Assembly (NCBI GenBank): GCA_000727475.1
Contig: KL647299.1
Location: 2,077,974 to 2,141,973, forward strand
Reading direction: 5' to 3'
Source: Sarcocystis neurona
Taxonomy: Eukaryota; Apicomplexa; Conoidasida; Eucoccidiorida; Sarcocystidae
DNA: 64,000 nucleotides
The notes beneath the pieces are model-generated. The model worked only from the letters and a program-made list of their open reading frames with translations. It made no database searches and had not been told where the DNA came from. The translations under genes were made by a program, and so were the position numbers. Below are positions 45,641-59,100 of this stretch, in pieces; position 1 is the first letter of the stretch, and the number at the start of each line of letters is the position of its first letter.

Positions 45641-46482
45641 GCAAGTAATGCAACACAACAACATTTCTCTTGTGGGCGTCAGGTCTACGCTATGTCCATG
45701 TTTGCGTCGTGATGACGATGATGATCACGAGGCATACGTCACATGTTCCACGCAGCTGTCCTCGATTCTGTACTCTGTGCGCCTCCTCTTTCTCGGTACA
45801 GTATGTCGCACCGTCGTCGATCTTTGCTTTGAAGTGCAACGGTGTGACTATGTGATGGTTCCGGTGAGCGCGGCACGGTTGCCGTCGGCCTGAACCGGCG
45901 GCCTGCAACCTCAATCCATCGTGCGTAACGCGGAAAGTGTTGTTCCTGACATGCGCCTGCATGTTCCGGATTCTTCTGTCAACAATACTGGGCAGCATCC
46001 TCGTGTGCTACGTGCGGTTGTGACGGAAGGGTAGTAGATATTGGTACGCAGTGCTTTCGCGTACGCGTCATGCTCGGCATTACTGTGGCAGAGTTATTGC
46101 CGCTGTGCAACGTTCTAAATGGCGGGTTACCTGCGGACTGACGCTGAGTCAGCCGCGGGCTTTTGAGTGACTCTGTGAAATAAAATGTTGCTTTGGTCGC
46201 TGAATTAAGTTGACGCAGAAGCGTGTCCCCTGATGCGACATATCCCGTCGTTGCTGTTGTTCGTAGAGGTAGAGGCCGCCCTGCGAAGTGTGTGTCTATG
46301 GTACGTAGACTGATAGAATTCCCATCTCGAAACTCCGGCCTCTGCACGCTTCCACCGGCCCCCACGAGGGTACGGTCGCGCTTGGTAGCCCTGTGCAGAG
46401 TGTGGCACGTCTTCCAGATCCGTCCCTCTAATACGAATAACTCTGAATCCGTCGTGTCGAATTAAGTGGCACCTATTCTAAG

Positions 46483-49400
46483 AAAGGTTACGTCCCTCTG
46501 CACAATCCGTTCGCTGCGCCGCAGCAGTCTGCGCTGGCTCTGGTGTGGCAGAAGTATGTGGCCTCTGCGTCTGCCGATTACGCAGTGTGTGAGTTCTTCT
46601 CTGCTCCTCCGTGTCACTAGTTTCTGCCGGTTGATGAACCACTCAGTCCACGCCTGTCTTCTTTTCCTCACTGGTGTGCAATGTGTGCCAGTGTCTCAGA
46701 CAGCTCCTGGAAGTGGGTATTACGCCATTGCGCGCAGAGAAGGCGCTGTTTAAGACGCGGACGGACAGGGGAGGAGGTACTCTAGACGCTGCTCTTGAGT
46801 GGCTGGAGCAGCACGACCAAGATGCGGACATCGACGAACCCGTCAAGCAAGAAGAAAAACCTGTGCCAAAAATGCCTTTGAGCGAGGAAGAGGCACAACG
46901 TAAAGCATATGAGCTCCAGAAAAAAATACGGGAGGTAACGCGGCAGTAGACCAGCCTCCTCCGTAGTGGAACAGAGACGCAAGAAATCGTTTCACAACAC
47001 CAGCGTCCGAGGTAGAAGCTTTTGTAGCCCTGTCGTTGGCTTCCTAACTGTAGCTGTAGTAAGACACGTATGCGTTCATAGGTGCACGTGTTGCTGTGGC
47101 TGTCAAGGCGGCGGAAGTAACAACCATTTGAAAGGACGACACTTTGGATCGAATGATCTGCACGCCTTGTACGTAACGTGTTCTCGTGGCGCCTTCGTTG
47201 CTCTGCTGACCCATCGTCGTCTTATGCAGTGGGTCAGCATGAACTGTCGTGTTCATGCTGCATCCTAGTAAGTTTCGCACGTAGACGAGCATCGGTGTAG
47301 TCAGCCTGTGTGAGGAACTGGCGCACTCAATGTACATCCGTACGTTTCCTGCACGAATGTTGCATGCTTCAGACAATAGAGCGGAGACCCGCGGCAGTTC
47401 TGCGTCCACGTTTTGCACCTTCAATTCTAGAACCTTAGTTCGCTTAGCACTCAGCTGTATAGAGGTGCCGCACACCGTTGCCATGTTTGAAAGAGGTACA
47501 CGTGTGCTAGGAGTGGTTTTCTGCACGTGACGCTGATGGGTTTTTATTTCTACGGACGTGAGCACACCGAGAGAGCTATTAACGTGTTTGCATGTAGTTT
47601 TGAACGGTGACACAACCTGTTTGCAGGAGCGCGCCGAGTGGGAAAAGAAGGAAGCACTTGACAGAGAGCGACTGCGCTTGGCTCAGACAAAAGCGATGTT
47701 GGAACAGAGTGCAAAGCTGGAAGAGGAACAACGCAAACGGCAGCTCGCTTTACTACAGAAGGAGAAGGAAGTAGGACGCCTTTCGAATGTGTTTTCTTGA
47801 CACAATCCGGCGTGCTCGTGACAAAAGCGGTGTGACACTGGGTGCGCAACCTTTAGAAATGAGAACACAGGGCCACACGCAAGAGTTTAACGCACCACAC
47901 ACGTGTGTATACGCCCCTAGGTTCGGATATGGCTCACCATGTGCTGTATATAGTAAAGGTGCAAGCACCGATTTGTTTATCAGTTGCTGTCCTGAGTGCT
48001 GTTGTTGGAAGACGCGAGAGCGTGGGAGCCCGCAAATGAGTAGCGTGGACTGAAAGAGCGGACAGAATCCGGAGCAACAGCTCTGGGGAGGCCCCCAGTA
48101 CACCGTAAAGTCAAGACAGTTGAAATGCGTACATCTTCAATACAGAACCTTTGCGTCTTCCAGTGGCCAGAAAGAGGCGCGTGCTTGTACATACGTTAGA
48201 TTACTTCGGCCACCAGGAAGGCGCCCAGCGTGGAAACTCGGATCTATTCTGTTCCGTTCCGAAAGCCTGGCGTAACAGTTTGTGAAGTGTTCCTCGCGTA
48301 ATCTATAATTACATACTTTCCCATGGTGTAATATAGTGAAAGTTGATTCGCAGCGGCTACCGAGACGCGCCCAGGACTATCACAGTCGACCGCATTGAGC
48401 CGCCTTTGCCTGGTGGTGGGCTGTCCTACGGTATCCGTTTAGCTCCGTATGGCGGCGCCGTAATGTGCGAGGGAGCTTCTTCGTGACACGTCAACATTGC
48501 TTGCTGAGGAGGATGGAGACACGCTTCTTGAATTGTGAGGCGAACTCGCCGACATGCGTTCAATCGGCAGAAAAGAGGCTGCTGTTCGCTGTGCGTGCGT
48601 ATGTCAGGATCACAAGAGGGAGCGCGAGCGACAGCGTCAGCTGCTGAGACAAGATTACAGGGAGCGTTTCGGATGTGAGGTACGCGTATTTTCCGCACGT
48701 GGCCTGCATCTGCTTCCTCCGCAGGATAGACACGGGCGAAAAGGAGCCAGTCCGCGACAGTGGCCCTGCGTCGCATCTGCATCCATGAGGTTCAGTCAGG
48801 ATTACAGTGCTCCGGTCAACCTCTTGTCACGAGTGTGGCAGCCAACTAGACACACGTCGTCAGACATCCTGTTTCATGTCATGGTAAAGCTGCCGTGGTG
48901 GTGCCTGTAGTGGGGGAACGTGGTATTCGCGTGTGGAGTCAAACACGCGTCGAGGGTATGTTGTTATATGATATGCGGAGAAAGGTGTGCGAGATGGTTC
49001 GTGTAAACCAGTTTCCGCGGTGTCCGTTTGTGTCTAATGTGCCGTAAACCCTGTTCCAGCTATACTGTTTTACTACGCAGCGGACACGCCGCATTGCCTG
49101 CCACCTGAGTGTTTTGCCGATGCCGTCGGTAGGGAAGTAGCCTAGGTGCGCGCACACCGCTCTGAGCGTGCACGCTGTTACGTCTTCACAAGTTACAGCA
49201 GACTGCAGAAGAGAAAATGTTGACCGTGCCTGTAGATGCCGGAGGAGGAGCCGAGTGAAGAGTCACAAGCAGCGCGACTCCAGAAGATGAGCGGCAAAGT
49301 GAAAGTGGCGTACTGGTGCAACTACATGAACAAGAAATACAAGAAAGATCAGAAAGACGCTTTGCGGGCATGTCTGAGTACTCTCCGGGTGTACTGTGCG

Positions 49401-50595
49401 AATGTAAAAGACCATCCTCTCGAGGCAAAGTATAGGAAAATACGGTAAGCTTACACTTTCAACCTTGCTTCGAAGACGCACGAACGCCGGACGCGAAACC
49501 GAGAGCCGAGAGAACGTACGATGTTCGTTCCTTGTAGTGCACGGCGCGAAAAAAACACACTCAGACTTTTAAAACTAGGGTTGGCGAATACCAAGTACAA
49601 GGTTGACTCAGAGCACCAAAGAAGAGAAATGACAACCCAGTATTCTTATAGCAGATATCTGTCGTGCCACCATCGTCCGACGTGTGAGACTGGCTTTCTC
49701 CTGTCCCCTGTTTCTCGATTTTGTTTGCGAGGTAGAGTACTTGCTCTAGAACTCCGCGTACGCACCGCATGTAGGGACACAAAATAGTGGATGTACATAA
49801 ACGCATGTTCCACGTTTTTGTGTACCGCTGTTGTGCACGCTTGCAGGAAGCAGAACAACGTTTTCCAGTCAAAAGTGATGCCTATCGAGGGAGCTTTACA
49901 GCTTCTGGAAGCGTGCGACTTCCGGGACGCAGGTAGGTGGATGCATTTAGTGTGTTGAAGGGGAACTCAAAAAAGCACTACAGTACGTAGTAGAAGTGCT
50001 GATATTCGCGACGGGCATCCGACCGCACATCCATCGCGTGAAGAAGACGGCGAATTTATTTGGATCCGTGTCAAACGTCTCGCAAAGCCACACATGCTGT
50101 GCAGGCTATACGTTGTAAACATCTGAACACGCCTCCATGGCAAGTGCGTCGTGTTTTGTCCGGCAACTCGTGACCCTTGCTGCTGCTCACCGAAGAGGAG
50201 ACCGCGCTCACCTCTTGTTTTCGAGGGCTTTGGTTCCCGTTTGAAAAACTGCTGTAAAAACTACACTCCCTGATTTACATACCGTGCGAACTGTAGGCAC
50301 TCGAGGTATTTCGACGATGTCCGTGTGTCACGGCCGTTCTAACATGATTGAGCACAACTGTTGGGTGATTGCCAGTCTCAGTCAAAGGCTTCACGCTAAG
50401 TGCCTGCGGCCCGTGGAAAGCGGTAAAAAGGCTTGCTGCAATTCGTCACCCATAATCACTCACTTACACACGCGCTACCGCGTGTACTGATGCCCCTGGA
50501 CAGGCGACTTCCTGGAACTTCGAGGTCCGCCAGACGGATTTCTTCTGGCGGAGACATTAAAATTCATCGATGTGCTGTTGCAGCAGCTGCAGTGA
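46483..50595 (+). CDS. UBA and PUB domain protein (p97/Cdc48 adaptor type)
   Basis: Well supported exons are 46700-46934, 47627-47770, 48608-48679, 49236-49444, 49847-49932 and 50504-50595 (stop TGA). All junctions are GT-AG with matching phases (0,0,0,2,1). A further exon, 46483-46586 (GYVPLHNPFAAPQQSALALV), fits upstream in phase but is tentative, and the true 5' end is unknown. Domains in order: UBA (RQLLEVGITPLRAEKAL to ALEWLEQHDQDADIDEP; the usual MGF loop is VGI); a charged coiled coil (LSEEEAQRKAYELQKKIRE through RQDYRERFG); and PUB (DALRACLSTLRVYCANVKDH, KYRKIRKQNNVFQSKV, GALQLLEACDFRDAGDFLEL). The order matches plant UBA/TS-N-PUB proteins such as At1g04850. The UBA domain should bind ubiquitin and the PUB domain the C-terminal tail of p97/Cdc48. 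No UBX domain is seen. Family call is strong; the 5' limit is uncertain. Confidence 0.8.
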
Positions 50596-50614
50596 AGGTG
50601 GTTGCTGTGGCGGG

Positions 50615-50704
50615 AACCATTCCACGGACGAGTGCGGTGGAGCGGCGGCAGAATCGGGCAACCATTCCACGGGCGAGTGTGGTGGAGCAGCGGCAAAATC
50701 GGGC
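50615..50704. repeat. Two-copy tandem duplication, period 45 bp
   Basis: AACCATTCCACGGACGAGTG...AATCGGGC at 50615 recurs at 50660 with five or so substitutions. It starts about 20 bp after the UBA-PUB stop codon, so it is probably in the 3' UTR. Confidence 0.85.
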
Positions 50705-51639
50705 ATCCAGAGTTCTGAGAAAGACGCGTACCGGCAGACGTTGCACATTTACCAACGTGGACTGCAGGTCCTCAGCAGTTTCGCCAGCCAGTCCCGTTCT
50801 TCTCGGCCACAGCACTCAAAAGATCTGAACGCACCCTTGTAATTCGTTCAAGCGGAAACCGGAGAGCTGCGAAACACTGCTTTCTCTGGTTTTGGTGGAA
50901 CCGTGCCTCGTGGTGGCGAGGCAACCACTTCGAAGCAGTGAAAAATGACGCGCAACTGGCTCACATCATTCATATGCACGCGGACACAGTGTGTCTGCAT
51001 GCTGCGTGAAACACGTAGAAGTTGTCGGTTTCGCACACGTTGTGATAAGGATGCAACTATACTCGCGTAAGTGTGTAGTTCACGCATGTACGCCCCAGCA
51101 AACAGTCGGCTTCTCTTGCGTGGTACTAAGTCTACGTGAGTACACATACATTTCGAGCTGGCCATTTTTAATTCCCTGCACAGACGTACAAAGACGTGGC
51201 AGCCCGCCGGGGTGCAGTATCTGGATGCTCTCGCACCAGCTAAGTCAGTCTTCACCACCTCGCTACCACTCATATAAGTTATGGGGGCCTCTTCTTATTC
51301 TGAAATGATTGCATTACAACTCACGCTCGTGTATGTGATCCAGTGATACCCGCCAACGAAAAACGTTTCATGGAAAATAGACTTAGAAGGAAGCAGCAGC
51401 CGGTGTGCAGGTATACTTGTGGCTGGCAGGAAACCTACCCCTGCGGCTTCTATTTCTTCTACCTGCGGCAGCACTCACGAACATAAACAAAGCGACACTC
51501 TGTGGGCACGACAATACACACTTCTGCAGACTATGGAGCAAAAGGCTGCGTTGCGGGACTGATGGAACATGACGTGTCTCTGAGGAATTCCCTTCTATCA
51601 TTCTTTTGTACATCGCAGCGAAGCCGCTATGACTTACAG

Positions 51640-51745
51640 CGAAAGACAATCCAATCTCTACACGAACACTTCTTTGTGCACTTTTGTGGTTCGCGAAAGA
51701 CAGTCCACTCTGTACAGGAGCACCTCCTTTTGCGCTTCTGTAATA
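51640..51745. repeat. Two-copy tandem duplication, period about 54 bp
   Basis: CGAAAGACAATCCAATCTCTACACGA...CACTTTTGTGG at 51640 recurs at 51694 as CGAAAGACAGTCCACTCTGTACAGGA...CGCTTCTGTAA. Confidence 0.7.
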
Positions 51746-53849
51746 GCTTCACACGCCGTTGGATGGACTCGCAGAAACACGTTTCTGGTAGGCATAGTAG
51801 TGGACGGCGGAGTGTCAACTGAATTGTAGCTTAGAAGCCGTCAAATCAACTGCTTACTTTTAAAAGGTGTTTTGGCCGGGGCCCCTTAGATCTGTTTGTC
51901 TACGAGTGTACATGTGGGGGCGCCACGACTGCAAATAATTCAGGTGCAGCATCGTTGGAGTTACTCAACGAGGAGGCGGTGCCTCATCCGCAAAGATTGT
52001 TTGTCATTTGTGTCTCGTTGACCTGTCATCTCTTCTTTACTCAGAAAGTACTGCAGTGATACATGCGGCGTAGAATGAATTTGGTGGTGCGGGGGATGCA
52101 CGGCGTGGAGAAATGTGTGTCGTTCTTCTTACAGCAATCACGCGAGAAGTTACAGCGACGCGAGTGGGAAGTGCTGTGGCCGCGGCTTCCCAGCAATTCT
52201 TGCATTATCAGATTTCGCCTAGGCCAGTCACGTACAAGAAGTGTAGCAACCGCATAAAACTACCAGCTTAGGACGAGGCATTTCCTGCAAGTCAGGACAC
52301 ACCTTGAGAGAAGCAAACATAGCTGTCTGGACTGGCTCCTCCTGGACACACTCTGTGCATGAACTGGCAGGCACCCATCCAGGCTAGTGACTTGCGCACT
52401 TTCTTCATATCCGCACGCGTCCCCGTATACTGCGTAACTTGTAACTGCTTATCTGTTAGATCCGATGAGCGACGGTGTTAAGTAGAAAGTTGTGCAGGAG
52501 GAACCCGCTACGCATGTTCAGAGGCGGCCCAAGCAGACACGTGCTCCCTATACTACGCAGCATGCAGCTCAGTAGCTCTGCTAGGGCACATTGTCTTCGT
52601 CATTATTGCCGCGTGGCACCTACATGCTCGCAGGACGTGTATGTCTGCGCACGATTCTGTGCAATATATCAGCTGTGTACGCACTTTTCTTTGGTAGTCA
52701 GCAACAACATGTTTTCCAGTCGGAATCACTTGCCCTTCATCCATGTAGACCACTGCCGCACGCGTATCCGAATATTCTGGAATTTGTCTGCACCTTCCTT
52801 CGCACAACTTTGCGTGCTCGTCAAAGAATCTGCTGTTGAGCAACATTCGTTGCAGCTGATGAACGCGTCACATAAGAGCCCCACGAGACGCGAAAAGGGA
52901 ATGGCACCACGAGTATTGTCCTGCGCATTTGACATTTCAACGCCACAGTCTGCACGTGTACACGATTACACTGTAAAGCAGTCAGACACGTGTCTAGCCG
53001 TCGATTTTGAGTAAGCCGTGTAGATGCGGCAGCTGGCGATTGCTCCATCCATCGTATGCTACTATGCATCAACCAGACCACGTCGCACGTGTATAGAACA
53101 GTCTCCATTTTCGATTGCGGCTTTCTTGGGGTGACGCATTCCAGCTTTTGGCGTTGTGCTTCAACCGACAAAAGCACCTCATCCACACAGTCCGACTGTA
53201 GAATAACCTGCGCGAGTCCGTGGCGGCCGCCGCCTGTTCCTCAGTGTGACGAAGTCAAAGTGGTACATCCACCAGAGGTCGTTTCTCAGTAGAGATTCCG
53301 AGAGTCTAGGAGATCTGGGGAGGAAAGGACTTTTTTTGCACATGAAAATACACATTCGGACTGAAAAAAGAATCAGCCCCTTCCAGCCGAGAACCAGAAA
53401 GAACTCGAACTATTGATACAACATTTCAGAGGCTCGAAGTGTGCCTCGTAGTGGTTTCGGTTAGCAGCGACGGCGTTCTGGTTCACAGGAAAGCATAGCT
53501 CTCTAGGTAGGCTTGTGTATGTACGCCGACACACCTGGACGTGTACCTGTATGGAGATGCATGCGTGGATTACGTCAGGTAGCCTTGTGCTCGAGGTAGA
53601 CGAAACTACGCACGTTCACATGGCACCTTACTCGCCGCGTCCCACAGTGTCCGTAAAAGGTGATGTTCACCTCCGCTGACACGGTCCGCAACCAGAAGTG
53701 TCCTTTCTTGCAACGTAGAATCGTGGAGTTTGCCACGCTTCCGTGAAGCGGTGGAGTACTACACGACTACCCTCATGCTATACTTAGCAGTAATCTGCGT
53801 TTTTCACGCCCACATCAAAATTCGTGATTTCACGTGTTCAACACAAACG

Positions 53850-53970
53850 AGTAGAAGTGTGGCATATTATGAAGAAGAGCACAGCCTGTAAGCACTCGGT
53901 ATGGTTTTACATGTTTGAAAAAAAAGTGTAGAACTGTGGCACAATATGGAGAGGAGCACTGGTTGTAAGC
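53850..53970. repeat. Diverged two-copy duplication, spacing about 76 bp
   Basis: GTAGAAGTGTGGCATATTATG...GAGCACAGCCTGTAAGC at 53851 recurs as GTAGAACTGTGGCACAATATG...GAGCACTGGTTGTAAGC at about 53927. Confidence 0.75.
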
Positions 53971-56122
53971 TTTTCGCCGTGCCGCGTGCGTATGCAGCTC
54001 AGCGCGCACCCTCCCTCATATCCCAGAATGGTAAAAAAGTAGGTAGGTGAGTTTGAGTGCGTATGCAGATAGTACACTTGCACAACCTGCTCGCTAGCCA
54101 CGAATCTTTCGTACACGTTATCAGACGCCAGAGTCCGCCCCCGCTTCAGAAGACAGTTTCACATCCAAACATTGCTATCCTCACTTTTGTGGCGAAATGC
54201 TGCGGCATTTCACACGTACCTAAGAACGGTTCCTTCACGTGGACAGCTTTAGTGGCCTTCCAGTGGTGGCTCAAACAGACGTATACACTCCACTCAGATT
54301 TTGGGCACCGCCCTGCGCTACCGACCGAGCAGTAGTGTTTCAAGCAGACGACAAATTCATCATAGGAAGCTTTTAGATCGCTGAGAGACTTCTAACCACC
54401 TTGATTACCTGACTCGAAGAAGTGCCTCCGTGCTGACAAAGTATGGAATCTATACGTGTCTCCCTCCTTTTTACTCTTCCAGCGCATCACAGGCGCACAG
54501 GCTTGCATACACCTTCCATCATGTGGGTAGTCGTGTGGAAGTATCTGCAAAGCGACCCACACCGCATTCTGTATCTATAAAGAAAGAGGTCTAACAGTGG
54601 CGGAATGCGCATCCACAGCTAAAGACTAACATATGCTGCAGCAAAAGCAGAGTCTGGATCTCAGAATGGACAGAAGTCACAGGCAGCAGGGCCCTTCACT
54701 GTGGAGGACGTGTGAAATGGCAGGACGTACGTTCACTGAGGCAAAGCCAGTTGTTAAACTCTTAGAAGCACACGTCTTATATGGGTGTTTACATGAAGCC
54801 GAGTACTTTTCCGCGAAGAGCACCAGAATGTACCTGTCGTCGGTTCCGTGTGCGACTGCTTGTTGTGAGGAATGTGGCGTTCGCCCTCTGTCTCTGTGGG
54901 CACTCTTGCAACAGTTCAGAGGGCACGCGGCACGAGATAGGCTTTTGGGACACGCAGTCACCGGGGTATATATGGAAGAGGAATCTGAAGGAAAAAACAA
55001 ACCTCGTTGTTGGAATCGAAGCTTCGGCTTGTTCTGGGATACCTCGAATTTGAGCAACTTCCCCGACTTACTGACGACTGGTGTCACCGCGCCTCCATCA
55101 GAGGTAAACGACTGAACGAGAAAGCATACCACATCTACTTGAACGCCTGGGTGAGTTCCGCAAGCCAGAGAGTGTCACTAAGCTCGTTTCAAACCCATGT
55201 CAAATGTACCGTGCACGCGTATACATGGGTGATCCCGAGGTGCTCGAGATGCATAAAGCGTTAGACATACGGATGTTAAAAATTCTGTCCAGACGGAGTA
55301 AGTTGAATTCGAAGCCCCAAATGCTGTTCATAGTTCTGGACCCCAAATTCCACCCCCCTCTCGTGTATATCCTGTAAAGCGACGTGTCTTTCGTATTCTA
55401 AAGACGTGTGCATTGTTGAGCGTGCGCTTGTGCTAGCTGGACGCGCAAGGCACTGTACGTAACCTCTCCTACCCACTCTGTCCCTTGAATCGATGTCTGC
55501 GTCCTACTTTGAACCAGGCGTGCTAAGCGTGTTAGACGCTGTATGTGATTTCGCCTCCAGGAAGACCAGGATAATCCTGTCACTGCTGCGCACATGGGTG
55601 GTAAACCCTTTCAAGGGCGAACTAGGATGTAACGGTGTCCTATCAGCTTGCCTCTTTCCGCCGTCCGGTCGCACACAAAATTCTGGCCGTCATCGAGGTC
55701 GTTGACTAGTGAAGCGAAATGGAAATATTGTCTGCGTTATTGAGTCTAAGTTACCGCGCGCGAAAAAATCTAGCCGAATCGGCAAAGAGCAGCGTCATTC
55801 GCGCGACCCGTGAAACGTCACACGCAAAAATTCCGCCACATAAGCAGACTAGGATCAAGGCCCCTACTAATTTCGCCGTGACGCCTTTAGAGGTGACAAC
55901 AATGTGCATCCAGTCTTTGAAAATTTGAGGTGAAATGTTCGGTGTACGGGACATAACCTGCTTCCAAATGGCAAGCGACCTAAAAAGGTCCTAGGCATAG
56001 ATCAACACGGCCAGGGTACGACTAACACCGACCACGTACCGACGACTTCGCTACCTCTTGTTACGTCGCTTCCACAAAAGTTGATCCCCCTGGTCCTGAA
56101 AAAGCTCTTCTGCCTGGTTGAG

Positions 56123-59100
56123 TCAGTCTGAAATGCCACCCCACTCAGGAGGTGGTCCGATTTCGAACACTAGCTCTGTAGCTGCGTCTAAGCGCAGAGG
56201 ATCGGGCATGACAAGTCGGAATAGTTGAAGCCCGAGACTATCGCATACAGCACAACTTCCCTCCCAGGCTTTACTCTGCTTCCCTTCGTTTCCTGGCATA
56301 TCGGAAAAACTCCCACCCTTCTCAATCCCTTTCTCTCCTCTTACCCCCCTAAATGTCATCCCCTGTACGGTGACGGTTTCTGCGCACTCGGGGGCACAAG
56401 CGGAAAACTCACGCTCCACCGATTTCACAGAAGCACTCGCAGAACAACTCACTGCAATAGCTGCAGCCGCACGTTGCATTTCAGGAACGTCGGGGGCGGT
56501 ACGAAAGTCAATCGCGACAGCGTCAACCACAGAGAGTGCGCAACACTCCAGGCTAACACCGTCTTTCATGGACTTGTTTTTTTCTGCGACTTCCTCAAAC
56601 ATTTCTGGAGACTTAATACTGAACGATGGCACATAATCATCCACGCTCGAGAGAATTTTATGACGTACACTGTTCGAGTGATATACTTTATTAAAAGGAG
56701 ACACAATGGGACAACCCGCCGATATCACGCGCTTTTCTGGAGAATAGCGTTCTGGCGCGATCAAAATGCACCTGTCGTGATAGGGAATGCAAGCATCCTC
56801 CTCTTCACTCTGACGGGAACTCTGTCCGGTGATAAGCTGTGAACATTCGCTACGTTGCCTCCCTTTTGAGCGCGACACTGCATCCCTCAAATTGTGTGGT
56901 GCGGTCACATCGTTTTCAGAAGGAGGGGTTTGTCCGTCGTTGTCTTCGCACTCTTGCCCGCTGGTATTGGCCACTCTTCCGCTGGAAAACGAGTGGATCG
57001 GCTGCTCCAGATCGTACTGCATTTGGCCAGACGAACTACTCCGTTGCAGCGCGTCGCGAAAGCCCGCAGGGAGTGATTTTGGATGCCGCAGACTTCCGGC
57101 CCCGACCACTGTGTCCTCGAGAAAAACAGGGATCACTCTTCGACTAATAGAGGCCCGGCAGAACGAAGGGTTGTACAACACATCGTTCGCCAGCGGTGCC
57201 CCCGCTTCACTGAAGTGAACCTGCGGGAGACGATGAAACGACAAAGGTGCGTATTTTTATTAATACTTCGGAGGGATGCAGGTGACGTCTCGTGAACCTT
57301 ACGTGTTCTTCCTGACACGTTAACTGCTTAGATGCCACCACACCACGGCGCGCGCACGGATGGTGGCCTCCTACAGAGGCACGAGAAGAGACACCAGTGT
57401 TTCAGAGTCGCACACCCTCCGGGCGTACGCGTTTCTGCAGAGGTCAGCAGTCACCCCAAAACTGCGAAGACATTTGCTGGTCGCCACAAAGGCAGCGCCG
57501 TCACACAGAAGCGGGCCCCTCGCACAGAGACAATACGCGACACAGGAATACACACAATGGCATGTGTAGAAAAGTGGACAGACAGTCGGCAGTCTTCAAT
57601 CCTCTTCCAAGAGTCCCGCACAATGTTAGACTTCCATTACAAGGGCGGCCGTCGCACGCACAGAGAGACACAGCTGCACTTATTCAACGACGCTCGTACT
57701 GTCAAATCAGGCGGCGCAGGCACGAAACTACGAACTTTGGGGAACCACCTGCATTCCAGTAGCAACAATGCCGTCACTCCTGTACACACAACGTCTGTGT
57801 ATCACGCCGCGTGCCCGACTCTTGAATACTTTCATCGGGTACAGGGAACGCAACGGGCATCGCCGACGCCCTTGTCTCAATAATGTCACCGCAGCTGTAA
57901 TGACGGTAAAGCGAATGAGAAACGCAATTTCGAACAGAAAATTCGAGTGGAGACGACGCAGACAACAGCCGTTTTCGGGCAGGTGCCCACCGTCCCACCG
58001 GTCTCCGTAGTCGTCGACGGCGTGGAGAACATAACGGAGCCAACGCATGCTATGTGAAACAAGGAAGCTCGGGTTCGTGCAGCGCGTCCCTGCTGCTCTA
58101 CCCTGCATAAACTCCCGCGTCGACCGTCTCTACCAGGTGACGCAGGTATGACGCTCTCGCAGTCTGGTAGCGCTAGAGGTGCTCGAATGGCAAATGCGCT
58201 GTGTTCCCGCGTTAAACGCTTCTAATCTATCCACCCACGTCCCGTTACAAGGAAGCATCTGTAGGCGTACGTACGTACACGTCTTGCGGCCAACACCTAC
58301 ATGAAAATGATTTCTAGTACAAGCGCGTGCTCGTGGACGCCTTCTTCGCCGCCTTTTTCTCGCCGCCCTTTTTTTTCGCGTCGAAGGTGGGTACACGTAA
58401 CATTCACAAAGCAAGCACGATGCAGATATATACATATATATATATACATATGTGTGTATACATCTGCGTGTGTGTTTTTTTCCATTAGAGTATTTCTGTT
58501 CCTTCGGCATGAATGCGTATATACTCGAGTACTTCTTCTTCCTTCTGGAGCGAATGTGAACGATCGTATAAATAAACACGTGCACCTGCACAGTCGAAAT
58601 TGCATGGACAAGTTGCATTTGTGGTAGCACGAAAGATGTGTTCTTCGAGGAAGTCGTGTGTGCATACATTGACTACACTTACGCGAATCTGGTGGGTTCT
58701 CTGCGGCCCGGCCTGCAACGACACCCGATACAGTCCAAGAGTCCGAACGCCACCGTCGCCCAAGCGTCGGCGATGGAGAGATAACAACGCAAATTTTGTG
58801 CAAGCCAACACTCTTCTGCCCTCGCGAAGAGTTTCTGGCAGTCTGACCCCATTGTCTGCTCCGCTCAACGAGCCTGATTCTCCTCTTCGGGGTGCCGTTT
58901 TCAGTCCATATTCACCGGTCCATTCCGCAGTTGTTGGTGAAGCGAAGTCGTTCAGGTATGAAGGACGCGCAGAAGGGGGAAATCCGCTACATATGGAGTG
59001 TCCCGGTACATTCTGTAGACAATCCGGTGGCGGCAAGCAAACGCGCGCTCGAGCTTGTCTTTCACCTGCTTCGACGTCTTCAAAGAACACCTACCGTGTT

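Larger units (their letters stand above)
50596..56122. other. Intergenic region, no gene recognised
   Basis: The longest frames (52475-53014 and 54633-55115, plus strand) are within chance length and lack motifs. Three two-copy duplications are visible (50615-50704, 51640-51745, 53850-53970). The 3' UTRs of the convergent UBA-PUB and pseudouridine synthase genes lie at its two ends. Confidence 0.45.

Noticed and set aside
45155..45664. 169-codon minus-strand frame antisense to the candidate exons
   Set aside because: No family features, and the plus-strand splice chain explains the region at least as well.
52475..53014. 179-codon plus-strand frame with a GA/GTAAGC-type end
   Set aside because: Length is within chance expectation for the window, there is no recognisable domain, and no phase-matched neighbour exon was found.
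54633..55115. 160-codon frame, open also on the opposite strand
   Set aside because: Two antisense frames of similar length and no motif; likely chance.
57728..58108. Minus-strand frame between pseudouridine synthase exons containing LHAVDDYGDRW
   Set aside because: It looked like the RluA block after HQIR, but the exon at 57220 supplies that block (VHFSEAGAPLANDVLYN) in correct phase, so this stretch is intron.
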